Assembly: GCA_024138015.1 (NCBI GenBank)
Contig: JAMXBB010000010.1
Span: 53,004,062-53,068,061, forward strand
Direction of reading: 5' to 3'
Source: Lumnitzera littorea
Lineage: Eukaryota > Streptophyta > Magnoliopsida > Myrtales > Combretaceae
DNA: 64,000 nucleotides
Of the stretch, positions 50,245-60,715 are shown piece after piece. Below the pieces are notes generated by a model, which saw only the letters and a list, made by a program, of their open reading frames with translations, ran no database searches and was not told the DNA's origin. Made by a program: the position numbers and the translations under genes. The stretch's first letter is position 1. The number at the start of each line of letters is the position of its first letter.

Positions 50245-51950
50245 CTACGTTACACTACACTCTGCATATTGACTTTTAGAAATTTGTGTGAGTGCAGTTG
50301 CTGCCGTAAGTCGAGCTCTCTCATTGAATCCTAAGAAATTGAAGAAATTCCTAAAGTTGGATGCCTTCAACAATGCCGCAACAACAGGTGGGTGTTCATT
50401 GGCATGAGCTTTGGTCGACTTTCCTTTATCTTCATCACTTCTAGTAACTTGGGCATCAATTACTTCAATTATGATAGGATCATGGCTAATAGCATTGATA
50501 GCGCCCCTTCGGTTATTATGGGCAGAAAGTGGATCGTTTCTGACATCATTGTTATCGATGATCAACTTACCATGTGCAACTCGATTATTAAATATTTTCT
50601 TCAAAGTGAAACAATCTTTAGTTGCATGACTAATAATCCAATGAAATCTACTATACTTGGGATTACTTTTTTCTTCATTTATAGGGAGGCGCTAGACCCT
50701 CGAGAGCATGATATTTCCATCATAGAGCCATTGGTCTAGCATTTGATGTACTTTGGCCATGGGATAAGGATATGTCAGAGATGGCTAAGAATTAGTAGGC
50801 TTATCATCTCTTTGTTTCTTTGCTCTACATGGTGATTTGCCTTGAGCTGCACTTACAGATGAATCGCGCTTGTTGAATTTCTCGATTTCACTTCTTTGTC
50901 GTGCCATTGAGTTATTGGTCCTTCACATGTTCTCAACTAACGCAGCAAAGGAGGCCAATGAAATGTTTTTAAGGTAGATCACGTACTCAGGAAACATTCC
51001 TTGGATACAGATCTTGACTAACTCTCTTTCATCACAAACATCTTGTATATCTAGTGATTGTTCCGTGAAGCGCTCAATGTAGTTCATCAAATCTTCTTTG
51101 GACTTTTGTAGGATCCTTCCCATGTCAGTAAGGGTGACTCTCTCTTTTGTGGAGAAGAACTTCTCCAAAAACATCTTACACATACTACCCTATGAATCTA
51201 CTGATCTTGGAGGGAGATTAACATACTAGGTGTACGCCTTTTCAGTGAGTGACTTAGAAAATTCTTTCATTTTCAAATTGTAATCTAGGCCATATATTTC
51301 TAGCGTTTCGATGAATTTCAACAAATGTTCCTTGGCACTTCCCTTTTTTCCATTAAATAGAATGAACTTTGAATTGACATAATCCTTAAGATATGGCTTC
51401 ACGATAATATGTTGGTAATATGAAAGCTTCAGTTCTGGTATTCCAATCATAGATTTCGCTTGTATCCCCTTTAAATATATGTCCAAATCTTCTTTGGTTA
51501 TAAATGAACCTCTTTGAGTAGATGTTTTTACCCTTAGTGACACCGCAGGAGTAGGATGCATGAGCGCTAGATTCATAGGTTGGTTGAATAGAGTAAAAAA
51601 CTATGACACGTAGTATAACATGTGAGGACGGCAAACCTCCAATCTGAACTTCTTGAGTCCTTACCTTAGATAATGAATCTTGTGTGGCTATAGGTTCCAT
51701 AATAGGAAGTTGTTCTCCAACCCTAAAAGCGACATTCTCATTGACAACAAGAGGGTTGGGTGGGGTGTGTCGTTACACCACATTAGAAGGATTCGAGGAA
51801 GTTATTCCTTGTTGTGTAACAGCAAAGGTAGCCGAAGTAGGCGTATATTGAGCGAACATTGCCATGAGTTCACCTAAGTTTCGATTAGTCTCCCGTAGCT
51901 TACGTGTTAATTGCGCATTATCAAGGACACCTTCCTGTGTGCCATTACCT
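50245..51950 (-). pseudogene. Tat element gag
   Basis: The Gag region is read from about 51,950 down. RRTSRLK-type basic patches and linker precede DLDIYLKGIQAKSMIGIPE at 51,425-51,480. The core gag domain follows: GSAKEHLLKFIETLEIYGLD, FSKSLTEKAYTWY, then MCKMFLEKFFSTKERVTL, EDLMNYIERFTEQSLDI, ELVKICIQGMFPEYV and ASFAALVENM. The tail at 50,245-50,650 (SRFHWIISHATKDCFTLKKIF, then ARLTAATALTQISKSQ) precedes protease. The C-terminal 'H..C' phrase is a degenerate trace of the region between Gag and protease common in Tat elements. Three or more frames must be joined, so it is inactive. Confidence 0.88.
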
Positions 51951-52092
51951 TAATTAGTGCCTCCAGTCGGAGGTGGATTTTGGTAATTGGTCACTGGTCA
52001 TAGTAGCAGTATCTTGCTCTTGATTGATTCCATTAGTAGGGTTAGGTTGTCTTCGCCTTGGAGGTATCGTGATATAAGTATCAAGTTTTCTC

Positions 52093-52110
52093 TCCCCAGT
52101 AGAGTCGCCA
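52093..52110 (-). promoter_or_regulatory. Tat element primer binding site
   Basis: The minus strand reads TGGCGACTCTACTGGGGA, the primer-site type seen after the 5' LTR in Tat/Ogre elements, six bases from the LTR. It differs from the Met-type sites of A1 and A2. Confidence 0.85.
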
Positions 52111-52116
52111 GAAAAA

Positions 52117-52609
52117 TGTGGGGTGTAGGTACGGATGTAAGTGTTACATACGTGTAGAGCGGCATATACATGATAGGTGGGGGAGCGCGATGACATCAAA
52201 CTCTAAGATTAATGAAGAGCGAAGTGGTATTGTTGAAGTGCTTAAGTGTTTGATCTTTGAGGTAAAGTTTCGACAGAGTAATGATATTAATGAGGGTTTT
52301 TTCTTCTATTCACTAGTGGTTAAGATTGAAGCTCCTTATTAATGGGTCTTAAGTGAGCTATTTTTATGAGTTTAGACTCAGATAAAGGCTTTATCTATTA
52401 TTTTAGTGTGAGCTAAACCAAGAAAGGCTGGATCGGATAGACAGATTTAACGGGCTATACTCTAAGCCCATCATGCCAAATCTCTCTTAATTATCCTGAT
52501 AATTTATGAGCTCGACTCTTTAAGTCCCGTCACCTTAGTTCGAAAAGTTAAATCCATTTAATATTTAATTAATGGGCTTGAAGCCCAATATTAAATTTGG
52601 CCCTCTACA
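52117..52609 (-). repeat. Tat element 5' LTR (493 bp)
   Basis: It matches 44033-44699 but lacks about 100 bp near 52,165 and about 75 bp near 52,312 (the part with GGGTATTTATAG in the longer copy, a possible TATA region). Loss of that part would impair transcription of this copy. Confidence 0.88.
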
Positions 52610-52973
52610 TTATTTATATTGCTTAATGATTTATGGGGGTAGAGTTGCCTATGACTCTTGTTGGTTATAGTATTTTATGTTACTTAAGATGCTATAGTTA
52701 TGTTATCTTAAACAGGTTAGAGTCAGATATTTGTACAGTTGGAGATGAGTGGGCATTTATGTCACTCTTTCATTAATGATTGAGGAGTTGTTTATATGAG
52801 AGTTGGCGGATTATTATTAAATATTTCTGGATTATAGATGAGGTTCCTAAATGCCTTAATGTGTCAACTTTTAAGGGATGACGTGTGACGAATTGTAACT
52901 CTTTAGGTTTTTTGATGTTATAGGTATAAATGTATATAAAGATAATGTATATATATTTATATGCTAAATTAAA

Positions 52974-53369
52974 GGGAAAATTACAAAAAGTTCATAATGT
53001 TTACTTATTTATACAAATTAGTTTTTAATATTTTATTTAGTCTATTGTAATCCTCAAAGTTTTAACAAAAAAAATCTCTTCGTTAGGTTTTTTGGTTATA
53101 TATAGATACATTGATGACTAAAATGAACTAGATAAAAAGATTAATGAGTGATTCGTATATACATGTCAATGTTAGGGATTTTTTTGTATTTATATAGACT
53201 AATTATATACTGAAAAGTATCCATAGTAATATAAAATTTAATAAAGTTTAATAGAATGACTTATTTGATACGATTTGAAAAGGTTAAAAAATGAAATGAA
53301 TTAAATAAAAAGTTAAAGACTGATTTTTAGAAACGTGAAACATTGAGGGTTTTTTTTGTACTTTTTCCG
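52974..53369. mobile_element. MULE-type MITE, 396 bp, with perfect 9-bp duplication
   Basis: The left end starts GGGAAAATTACAAAAAGTTC. The reverse complement of the right end starts CGGAAAAAGTACAAAAAAAA, with AATGTTT shared just inside. TAAATTAAA flanks both sides (52965-52973, 53370-53378). Short TIRs, no coding capacity and a 9-bp duplication fit a non-autonomous Mutator-like element. Confidence 0.85.
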
Positions 53370-53378
53370 TAAATTAAA

Positions 53379-53888
53379 AAACAAGGGTGGCCAAATGGAA
53401 CCGAGCAACAATTCATCCACACCTTTAGTTTAGGGATCTGTCCATTGGAACGAAAAAAATTATTGCTTTTCCAACATTATATACTCTTGTCGATGATGGC
53501 AAAAAAAAAAACTCTCGTCGGTAGAATCACATTCTCTTTTCGTTTGAGGATTTTCCTTTCTGGATGTAGATTAAGATGGAAGTTGCTTCAACATTGCCTT
53601 TTATATTCACACTAATGATTCTAGCAGCTGATTAAAAAGTCGCTCCTTGAGTGCCCATAAAAGAAATTAATCAAATAGTGGAACAAGCAATTATAAGAGG
53701 AAGATGTTAATAATATTAGACAATGTCAATGATTGAAAAACGAAAAAAAAAAAGAAAAGAAAAGAAAAAGAAAAGTTTTATATTTTCTTAATAAAATATG
53801 TAATGACATTACAAAATTTTGGAATTTAGGTATCCATAGTAAAATGCGGTAAGTGATTAGAAATGTTCAAAAACTCCTTTTCATCTAT
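53379..53888. other. Short AT-rich spacer
   Basis: No gene was recognised. It includes an A-rich tract of AAAAG units at about 53,742-53,776. Confidence 0.6.
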
Positions 53889-53894
53889 CTAAGA

Positions 53895-54460
53895 GGAGAA
53901 TATAATAAAAACAGTCGGTATTTCTCTCTCTCTCTTTAAACCTACACTCAGTCCATGGGCGCACTTGTCCATAAGTAGTATCTTTCTCCCATGAATTATT
54001 TCATGAATGAAATCATCAATCTGTCCCATTATACTCTCAGCTCCACCTCTCAACGATCCAAACCAACTCTTCAAATTTTCAACCTTACACATCTTTTCAC
54101 TTGCATCTTTAGTGCCTCCAGAGCAAATTTAGCCCTTTGTAACTCGTAGACAAGAATCCCGGGTTGTCGACCGATTCAATCGATTGCATCAGCCATTCTT
54201 CGCTGAAGTCTTGCTGTTGATATCATGAAAGATGATCCAAATATTACACGCCCTCGGAAACCTGAATGTTCTGGCCAACAGTATACGAGACCACCCAGTA
54301 GGACCATCAAAAGGAACGAACTAGCGTTTCTGATTGCGTATAAAGCACCTCTAAAGCCACAGAATTCATTGAATTGTGATTCCATTGTCCTCCTCATCCA
54401 CATATTGTTCTCTTGTTGTCCTACCCCTCGTCCTATACAACCATTTATTGCCCAATGCAC
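53895..54460 (-). pseudogene. UPF0496/BPS1-like plant membrane protein, broken
   Basis: The minus strand reads FCGFRGALYAIRNASSFLL, a membrane segment MVLLGGLVYCWPE, then FGSSFMISTARLQRRMADAI. A stop (TGA at about 54,176-54,178) follows, and the same frame goes on IGRQPGILVYELQRAK, FALEALKMQ. A frameshift near 54,095 leads to EKMCKVENLKSWFGSLRGG, IMGQIDDFIHEIIHGRK and LLMDKC. The architecture (N-terminal helices, one or two hydrophobic segments, a helical tail with DDF.EI..GRK.LL) resembles plant-specific UPF0496 and ROH1/BPS1-type proteins of unknown biochemical role. The N-terminal half is absent. The family call is from memory of the pattern and is moderate; that it is a host-gene relic is more certain. 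Confidence 0.6.
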
Positions 54461-54469
54461 CTAATGCAT

Positions 54470-56745
54470 TATGTATTTTAAGTTTTCAATGAATCCTCTT
54501 AGTACTATTTATAAAAATGACACATGAGATGATGTAAATTGCAAAATGGCGCTATACTCTAGAAGAAGAAAAAAAAAAAAAAAAGAGTGGTGTAAAAACA
54601 TTTAGTAATAATATTTGTTTCACATATGATTATACCCCTAAGGGAAAGAAAATCATAGTGAAAGGGAAGTAATGAATTTGAGATGGAAAATTATTTCTAG
54701 CGCCCATAAAATGCATTTCCTCCATATTGAAGAGAATTGGGATGAAATTCAAAAAAAAAAAAAAAAACCTACATCATTAGTTTCCTTTGATTTTCTTTCT
54801 TTCTTTCTTTTGTTTTTTTTTTTTTTAAGCAAAATCGATTAACCTCATCAAGCAACTTTCCGCCAACCGGCAGTGGAAACTTTTGTGCCAAACGAATCAA
54901 TTGGGGAATGGAATAATCTCAACGAGGTCAGAACATGTTGAAGAAATTCTATGGACATGAAAGGGCTGGAGAGAAAACGTGGATCTAAATCGTCGAGTTT
55001 TCTGGTTAGGAACCTGTAATAACCACTAACTGTACTAGTATTAATGCATCAAGAATTAGCATCCACGATGTTTATATATATATAATTATGTGATTTACGT
55101 TCAAAAGACCACGTTTTTGTGGTGACGGAGGTGAAAAGGAGTGATGGAGATGGATGAGAGGTTATTGTTTATTGGAAGGTAAAGGGAATGCTGAAGAATT
55201 GCATAAGCTTAAACGCTCATGTTTCAATGTTGAAAAGCATTGTTTTGTTGGTGCAATTATCATTATTTTTCCTAAATGATAATTGAGGATCTAGTTTGTA
55301 TACTCCTTCATGAGTGCAGGAGTAAGGGATTAGATATGGTTGGGAGAGAATGTAGGTAATGTAGATATTATATAGATATTCGAACACATTTATCTAGATG
55401 TTTATCGGATCTTATTGATATATCTGTTTTATTTAAAATATATTATTTGAAAAGTTATCCGATATTTACTTAGTCTATAATGATTTCAAATTCAATGTTT
55501 AGGCTAATTATCTTATCTTACCATGATTATAAAGTAAATAGTAAATAAGTCTTACTTTATAAGATTTGTTACGTATTTCATTTTATAAAAGTGATATATA
55601 TATATATATATATATACATATCTATCTTATATCTATTATTTCAAACCCTATTTGTCTTTCTTGTGAATGATTAAAAACTCTAATGTGATGTGTTTTGTGT
55701 CAAATGATCCCTTTCTACTATTATTCAATGTGATAGGAGATGCGAATTAATCAAATCTTGAATCTACTTTAATTTTCATTATGTGCATTAACGAATGATT
55801 TCAGTAAAATGCTGCTTTCTATAGTTGTAAATTTTTTTTTGAATTTACATATGGTTCTTTTTATGAGTTTTAAGTAAATTATATGTCGGTTGCTACAATA
55901 AAATCATTATTTAACTATCTTGTTTTTTATATTTATTAGTATTAGATATAAAAAATTATTTTAAATTACACATATGATGTGAGTGCTTGTCTACTTTCGA
56001 CTTTTATATCTTATTTTGATAAATACATGATTTAAAAATAATGATAAATGATAACAAAAAGATAAAAAAAAAAGAGATGGAACCAAAACACCCATAATCT
56101 ATTACTAGTCACAACATGAAATGAATAAGAAAAACTATCGATAGGCATGGTTTGATTTGATTTTTTATCCAAACCAAATCAAATCACTGAAATGCATTTC
56201 TATTTTTCATAGTTTTGAATCAAACTATATGGTTTAGATTAAGAATTTTCTTAAACCATAAAGTTTAGATTTAGTTTAGTTTGGCTTAGTTTACTGATTG
56301 GATCATATTTTGAAGTTTAGAAAAGCATATTTCAATCACTTGTAATCTTGTATGAAAAGTATTGAATTTGTTCAATATGATAATAAGTATTAATATCAAA
56401 TTAGGGTTCATGAAGTTAATATTTATACGCTAAGAAATTTCAAATGCTTATTAATAGTTAACTTCATTATAAAAATGGCTTTTAAAATAAACTTTGAGTC
56501 AAAATATATGTAATTTGTGAAACATGGTAATAAAATTTCAATAAATATACATTTCAAAAAATATAAACTAAGAATTTCTTAAGTACTATATTACAATAAA
56601 AGAATTTCTCTCATTACAAGTAAAATATTATTATGTATTTTATAAAATGATTTGGTTTGGTTTTATGGTGTAGTTTGGTTTGTCTTTCTGAACCGACAAT
56701 AAATTAACAATTTGTTTTAGATAGGAAAAGTAAAATAAAAAAAAA
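54470..56745. other. AT-rich non-coding DNA with microsatellites
   Basis: No gene was recognised. Simple repeats: poly(A) at about 54,567-54,583 and 54,752-54,768, (CTTT)n plus poly(T) at about 54,798-54,828, (TA)n at about 55,597-55,616. Between about 56,145 and 56,690, GGTTTGATTTG, AACCAAATCAAATC and GGTTTGGTTTTATGG form a loose inverted pattern like hAT-type MITEs rich in GGTTTGG, but its ends could not be set. Confidence 0.5.
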
Positions 56746-57068
56746 TGCACTTTAAAAAAAAGTTCTAGAAATACAAGTGTGCTGAAATTCATTGCAAAAC
56801 TACCGTACTAGAAATCATGTATTTGAGTCACGATTTCGTTTTAAGAAATCGTATATTGAAAATGCATTTTCAAGTAGTCAAAATAATCTTGCAAAAACAT
56901 GCTTTAAGAACATGATTTCTATGTTGGAACAAGTTTCCTCAAAATTGTGTCTCAAAGTCATGTTTTTAATACGATCTGAAATCATGACTTTAAACATGAT
57001 TTCAAGTGCTATAGTTTTGAAATTAGTTTCGATGTGTTTCTATTTTTGAATTTTTCTTAAAAAATGCA
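56746..57068. mobile_element. Foldback MITE with about 130-bp inverted arms
   Basis: The left end reads TGCACTTTAAAAAAAAG. The reverse complement of the right end reads TGCATTTTTTAAGAAAAA. Arms pair on through GCAAAACTAC..TA..GAAATCATG versus TCAAAACTATAGCACTTG..AAATCATG, and GATTTC..ATCGTA. The arms carry several GAAATCATG...GATTTC palindromes. It has no coding capacity. No target duplication can be seen in the A-rich flank. Confidence 0.75.
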
Positions 57069-57883
57069 ATTGCTTTCTTTTTTCTTGGTTCAAATTAGAA
57101 ATTTTCTAAACTAAATTATGTAAGAAAGAGTCATATTTCAGGTTTGATTTAGTTGGTTTTATTCCTATTCCTAACAAAACCGAGTTAGTGTTTGATTTAC
57201 AAGTTGCTTTTTTTTTTTTTTTTTAAATAACCATACTTGATTCACAAGTTTAATCAATACCTTTTGAACAATTGCTAACTCGTCCGCACCACCTTGTAAA
57301 ATATGCTGAAAATATCGAATCCAATAAGCTACTTCTAAGTCCTAGAAGTTGACTATTTTGACCACCTCTTTTTGTAGATTTCCTTCATGTTCTTCTGTTT
57401 TAATTTGGTTCTTTCTGGAATCGTTCGATTCCTTTGGCTACTTTCCCCTTTCTGGGTTATCACACTCCTTAATATTTATATATTATTGGTCTTATTGCAC
57501 CTATACAAATCTTAGATTTAGCAAGTTTTCTCCCTTCCTTGCCTAAAATGGACAGGAGATAACGATGGAATCGTATGCGTGGAGTTATTAGATAGAGTTT
57601 CATCTTCACATGCAGAATATTTCCATTCTGGTCCAGCAAGATGAAAAGGTAGGGACAGGATAACATTACAACTTGCAGTCGCATCCTCCTCCTGACAATT
57701 CAGATTCGATGCAATTATAAATGGGCTTATATTAATAGAATTCAACTCAATTAGTATATTATTTGTACCAATTTATTAATGTGCTTGGGATTAAGTTTAG
57801 TCCAAAGTTATAGACCTAAAACTTGTCTAGCACTTTAGTACTTCATATCATCATATCATATTATAGGAGTCTTTTCTGTTACT
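57069..57883. other. Unassigned DNA
   Basis: A poly(T) run lies at about 57,207-57,224. A minus-strand frame at 57518-57745 (CNVILSLPFHLAGPEWKYS, VHFRQGREKT) is a little GC-richer than its neighbours and could be an old exon, but no family was recognised. Confidence 0.4.
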
Positions 57884-58187
57884 GTCACCCAAAATAACGA
57901 TACTAAACTGCCACCTATCTATAGCTTTGATTTATAGTAAATCACAATTAATTTTAGGAAATCATGCTTAACAATAGTGAAAGCAAAATTGTTTACAGTA
58001 AAAAATGAGATCGTAGATAATTTTTATGGAAGTTGTCGATAGTTGATAACTTTTTTTTTTTTCCCCATGGAAATTGTTGATATTCACCATTTTAATATAG
58101 ATGGGTACGATTTACTGAAATTAGGGATAATTTACCATAAACTAAGGCTGTTGACAGTTATGGTACAATACCATCATTTTAAGTAAT
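57884..58187. mobile_element. MITE with about 75-bp inverted arms
   Basis: The left arm (about 57,891-57,966) reads AAAATAACGATAC, AGCTTTGATTTATAGTAAATC, AATTTTAGGAAATC. The reverse complement of the right arm (about 58,107-58,180) reads AAAATGATGGTATTG, GCCTTAGTTTATGGTAAAT, AATTTCAGTAAATC. It is about 300 bp with no coding potential. The exact ends and target duplication are unresolved. Confidence 0.65.
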
Positions 58188-58284
58188 GATACAGTAAAAT
58201 TTTCAATATTATATTATTAGTAGACAATACACTTATAATGTGTGTGCCAATAATAACAATTTGAAAAAAATAATGCAATGAATT

Positions 58285-60080
58285 TGTAGGCTTTGTGTAA
58301 GATATCAAGAGACGGGTGAATTGATATCTTTTGCAAAAATATAACTTTTTGCAAATTTTTAGACAACTTCTCTCTTAATAACTTAAATGGCATGAGAAGT
58401 AGTAGAATATTGAATATTTAACGTTTAACTTAGGTGCAAAAACAGCAAATCAAATAGTAAAATGTAGAAATTAAATAGGATAGAAAGAAAAAAGATCAGG
58501 TGATTGATTTAAAGAGTTTCGACTTTTTACTTACTGCTTTTTTCTAGCTCCGCTGTTGAGGATCCGGTCCTTCTCACCAATACGGTTTCACTAGTCCAGT
58601 CTTTCACTAATAAAAAAAATGAAATAGAGGTTACAATGATATCTAGTCGCTTCTTTATCATATCTTACTAGTTATTGCTATGCTAAACATAGGACTATAA
58701 AGAACATCTTAATCTCACACTGACTCAAATGCAATATCAATAATGTTTATAAGAAGACAAGACAATACAATCAAAGATTTCTTTACAATATTCGTACAAA
58801 AGTAATAATAATGAAATGAAGAATCTGTTTTTGCTTAGTTTCTGACACAATTTCTGATAGTTTGTTTGAAAGAATTTTTTAAATTTAGCTTTCTTCTTAG
58901 AGTTGTGTTTTGTATCTTGTACAGCTTCGACTTATATTGATTGATTATCCCTATGTGCAATAGCTAGAAAATGGCTACTTGCTGATTTTTCTTTAAAGAA
59001 ACTTGATTCAAACGTAATTGGTTTTGTGGTTGAATAAATATCCATGAAAATATGAACAAATCTTGAATTTTTGAAAATTTGAATGCCTACTATTCGTTTT
59101 GATATTTTTCTTATGCTTTTGAATTATTTAACTATTGTTGCTTGTGAGAATGTGTTCTGGAATCTCTTGAAGATTGTTTTATTTTGAAAAATTTGAAGCT
59201 CACTTTTGAATCATTTGGATAATCACAAAAAGATATGGTTAAATTTTGATATATCAAGCTTACTCTTCAAGAATAGTTAACACGTGATTGTACAATTAGC
59301 TTCCATCTTTAAAGACTTATTTGAATTTTGAAATAAGACTCTCTTAAAAAATTTAGTTGAGTTTATCTACAATATTCAAACTTATCCTTAGTAAAATACC
59401 TTAAACTTCTTGATTTTTTCTCATCAATTTAAGTTGCAACCTTGTTATGAAAAGCTTGTAGTTATCTAAAAAAAAAACTGCACAGTATCTTGTAACTTTT
59501 GAACATAACCTTATCTAATCTAATATATCGACATTTATGAATTTTATTTGAAGTTGGTATACAATGATAATGCAGCAAGTCCTTGTACGTTTGTTGTCCT
59601 TGATGTGCTTAAACTTGACCAACCTTGCTTAAAAAAATAGAATACCTTCCTTTCAAAATAAATTTGCTCATCATTAAACAATCAATCTATAAATCTGATT
59701 CTTAAGCATTCTTTAGATTAATTCACCTTAAAATCCTCAATGGCTAAATCCAACTTAATGGAATGAAATTAAGTACATTTTCCCAATATGTCCAATAAAG
59801 TGGAGATAGACCTTCATGTAAATTTGTCTAACTTAATTTGTTTAGATTATATGGAAAGTAACTTAGGAATAGCTTATGATCTTTGAATTTGTACACTGTT
59901 AACACAATCCTTCACTTTTGCTAATATACATTCTAACCTATATTCTAACATATGGTTTTCAACCTCATTTTCCTTCTTAACTTGTCTTTTCTCTAAGATA
60001 TCTTATACATTCACTACACTTGATAAGTGCATTCTAACCTTTTTATTATCATCAAAAATATATTAAGAGAGAACTCAATA
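58285..60080. mobile_element. Solo LTR, TGTTGG family, copy 2
   Basis: It starts TGTAGGCTTTGTGTAAG, then ATATCAAGAG and GGTGAATTGATATCTTT as in copy 1. Near its end TTTTTATTATCATCAAAAA precedes GAGAGAACTCAATA. Flanked by a perfect GAATT duplication (58280-58284 and 60081-60085). The terminal CA is changed to TA. No coding domain in 1.8 kb. Confidence 0.78.
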
Positions 60081-60085
60081 GAATT

Positions 60086-60715
60086 TATTGATTTTTTAAA
60101 TTAAATTTATTTCATCCCCTAATATTAACATTTATTATTTTTCATTGCAAGCCATTAATATCATTTGGTGAAGTTATTAACGTTTTTTTAATTATTGATG
60201 ACTATTATTGATATATTTGCCATTATGATCAATTTATATATGGTCAACTATTTAATTTATGGTTATAATTAGTACTTAACTTATTTAATTATATATAATT
60301 TGAAATAAGAAAAAATGAATTCATTACATGGAATATGGCATCTATATATGCTATATTCTCTACCTATCAAATATTCACCACCTCCTTTTAAGAAGTTAGA
60401 ATTTATATTGCATTGCAATGTCATAAAAGAAGTATTAATTTAGGTATGATTCGAGGGATCTGTATTACATATTAGCATATCGTAATAATCTTGACATATT
60501 GAAGATATATTAAAAATTATCAAGCATTTAGGATTTTTTAGTAAAACTAAAAATCAAATAAGATGACAATCCAGTCATATTGAAAAAGATACCAAAGGAT
60601 GATTGGTTTCGCTTTAATAATATAGAGAATTGAGAAGGAAATGTTAAGTTTATTGAGATGAGAGAGAGAGATAGAGAATAAAAGGAAATTATGAAAGTTG
60701 GAATTATGAAAGGAA
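60086..60715. other. AT-rich spacer
   Basis: No gene was recognised. It has a GAGAGAGA run at about 60,660-60,670 just before the LINE tail. Confidence 0.5.

Larger units (their letters stand above)
44033..52609 (-). mobile_element. Tat-lineage Ty3/gypsy retrotransposon with host-gene DNA inside
   Basis: LTRs TGTGGGG...CTCTACA or TTCTACA lie at 44033-44699 and 52117-52609, and a perfect TTATT duplication (44028-44032, 52610-52614) brackets the element. On the minus strand the order is 5' LTR, primer site TGGCGACTCTACTGGGGA, gag, protease (FIDNGSLLNIMP), RT (NYVDDIFIKS), start of RNase H, then a 3-kb host-like block, a polypurine tract (GGTCAAGGGGCAAAA) and the 3' LTR. The primer site and the DNGS protease are typical of the Tat/Ogre/Retand group. 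Integrase is absent, so the element could not have moved on its own in this form. The intact duplication shows that the whole block entered as one unit or was altered after insertion. Confidence 0.88.
42396..52888 (+). mobile_element. Possible long solo LTR split by the Tat element
   Basis: TGTAAAACCTGGAATTT at 42396 is a typical start for long LTRs of plant Del/Tekay-type gypsy elements. Non-coding LTR-like sequence runs to 44032, breaks for the Tat element, and continues from 52615 to about 52888 (GGGATGACGTGTGA). Flanks agaat (42391-42395) and cgaat (52889-52893) match at 4 of 5, but the right end lacks CA. It includes a GT/AT microsatellite at about 43,638-43,672. This is a tentative call. 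Confidence 0.35.

Noticed and set aside
56145..56690. GGTTTGG/CCAAACC-rich stretch as a hAT MITE
   Set aside because: Loose inverted similarity only; no definable ends or 8-bp duplication, so not listed as an element.
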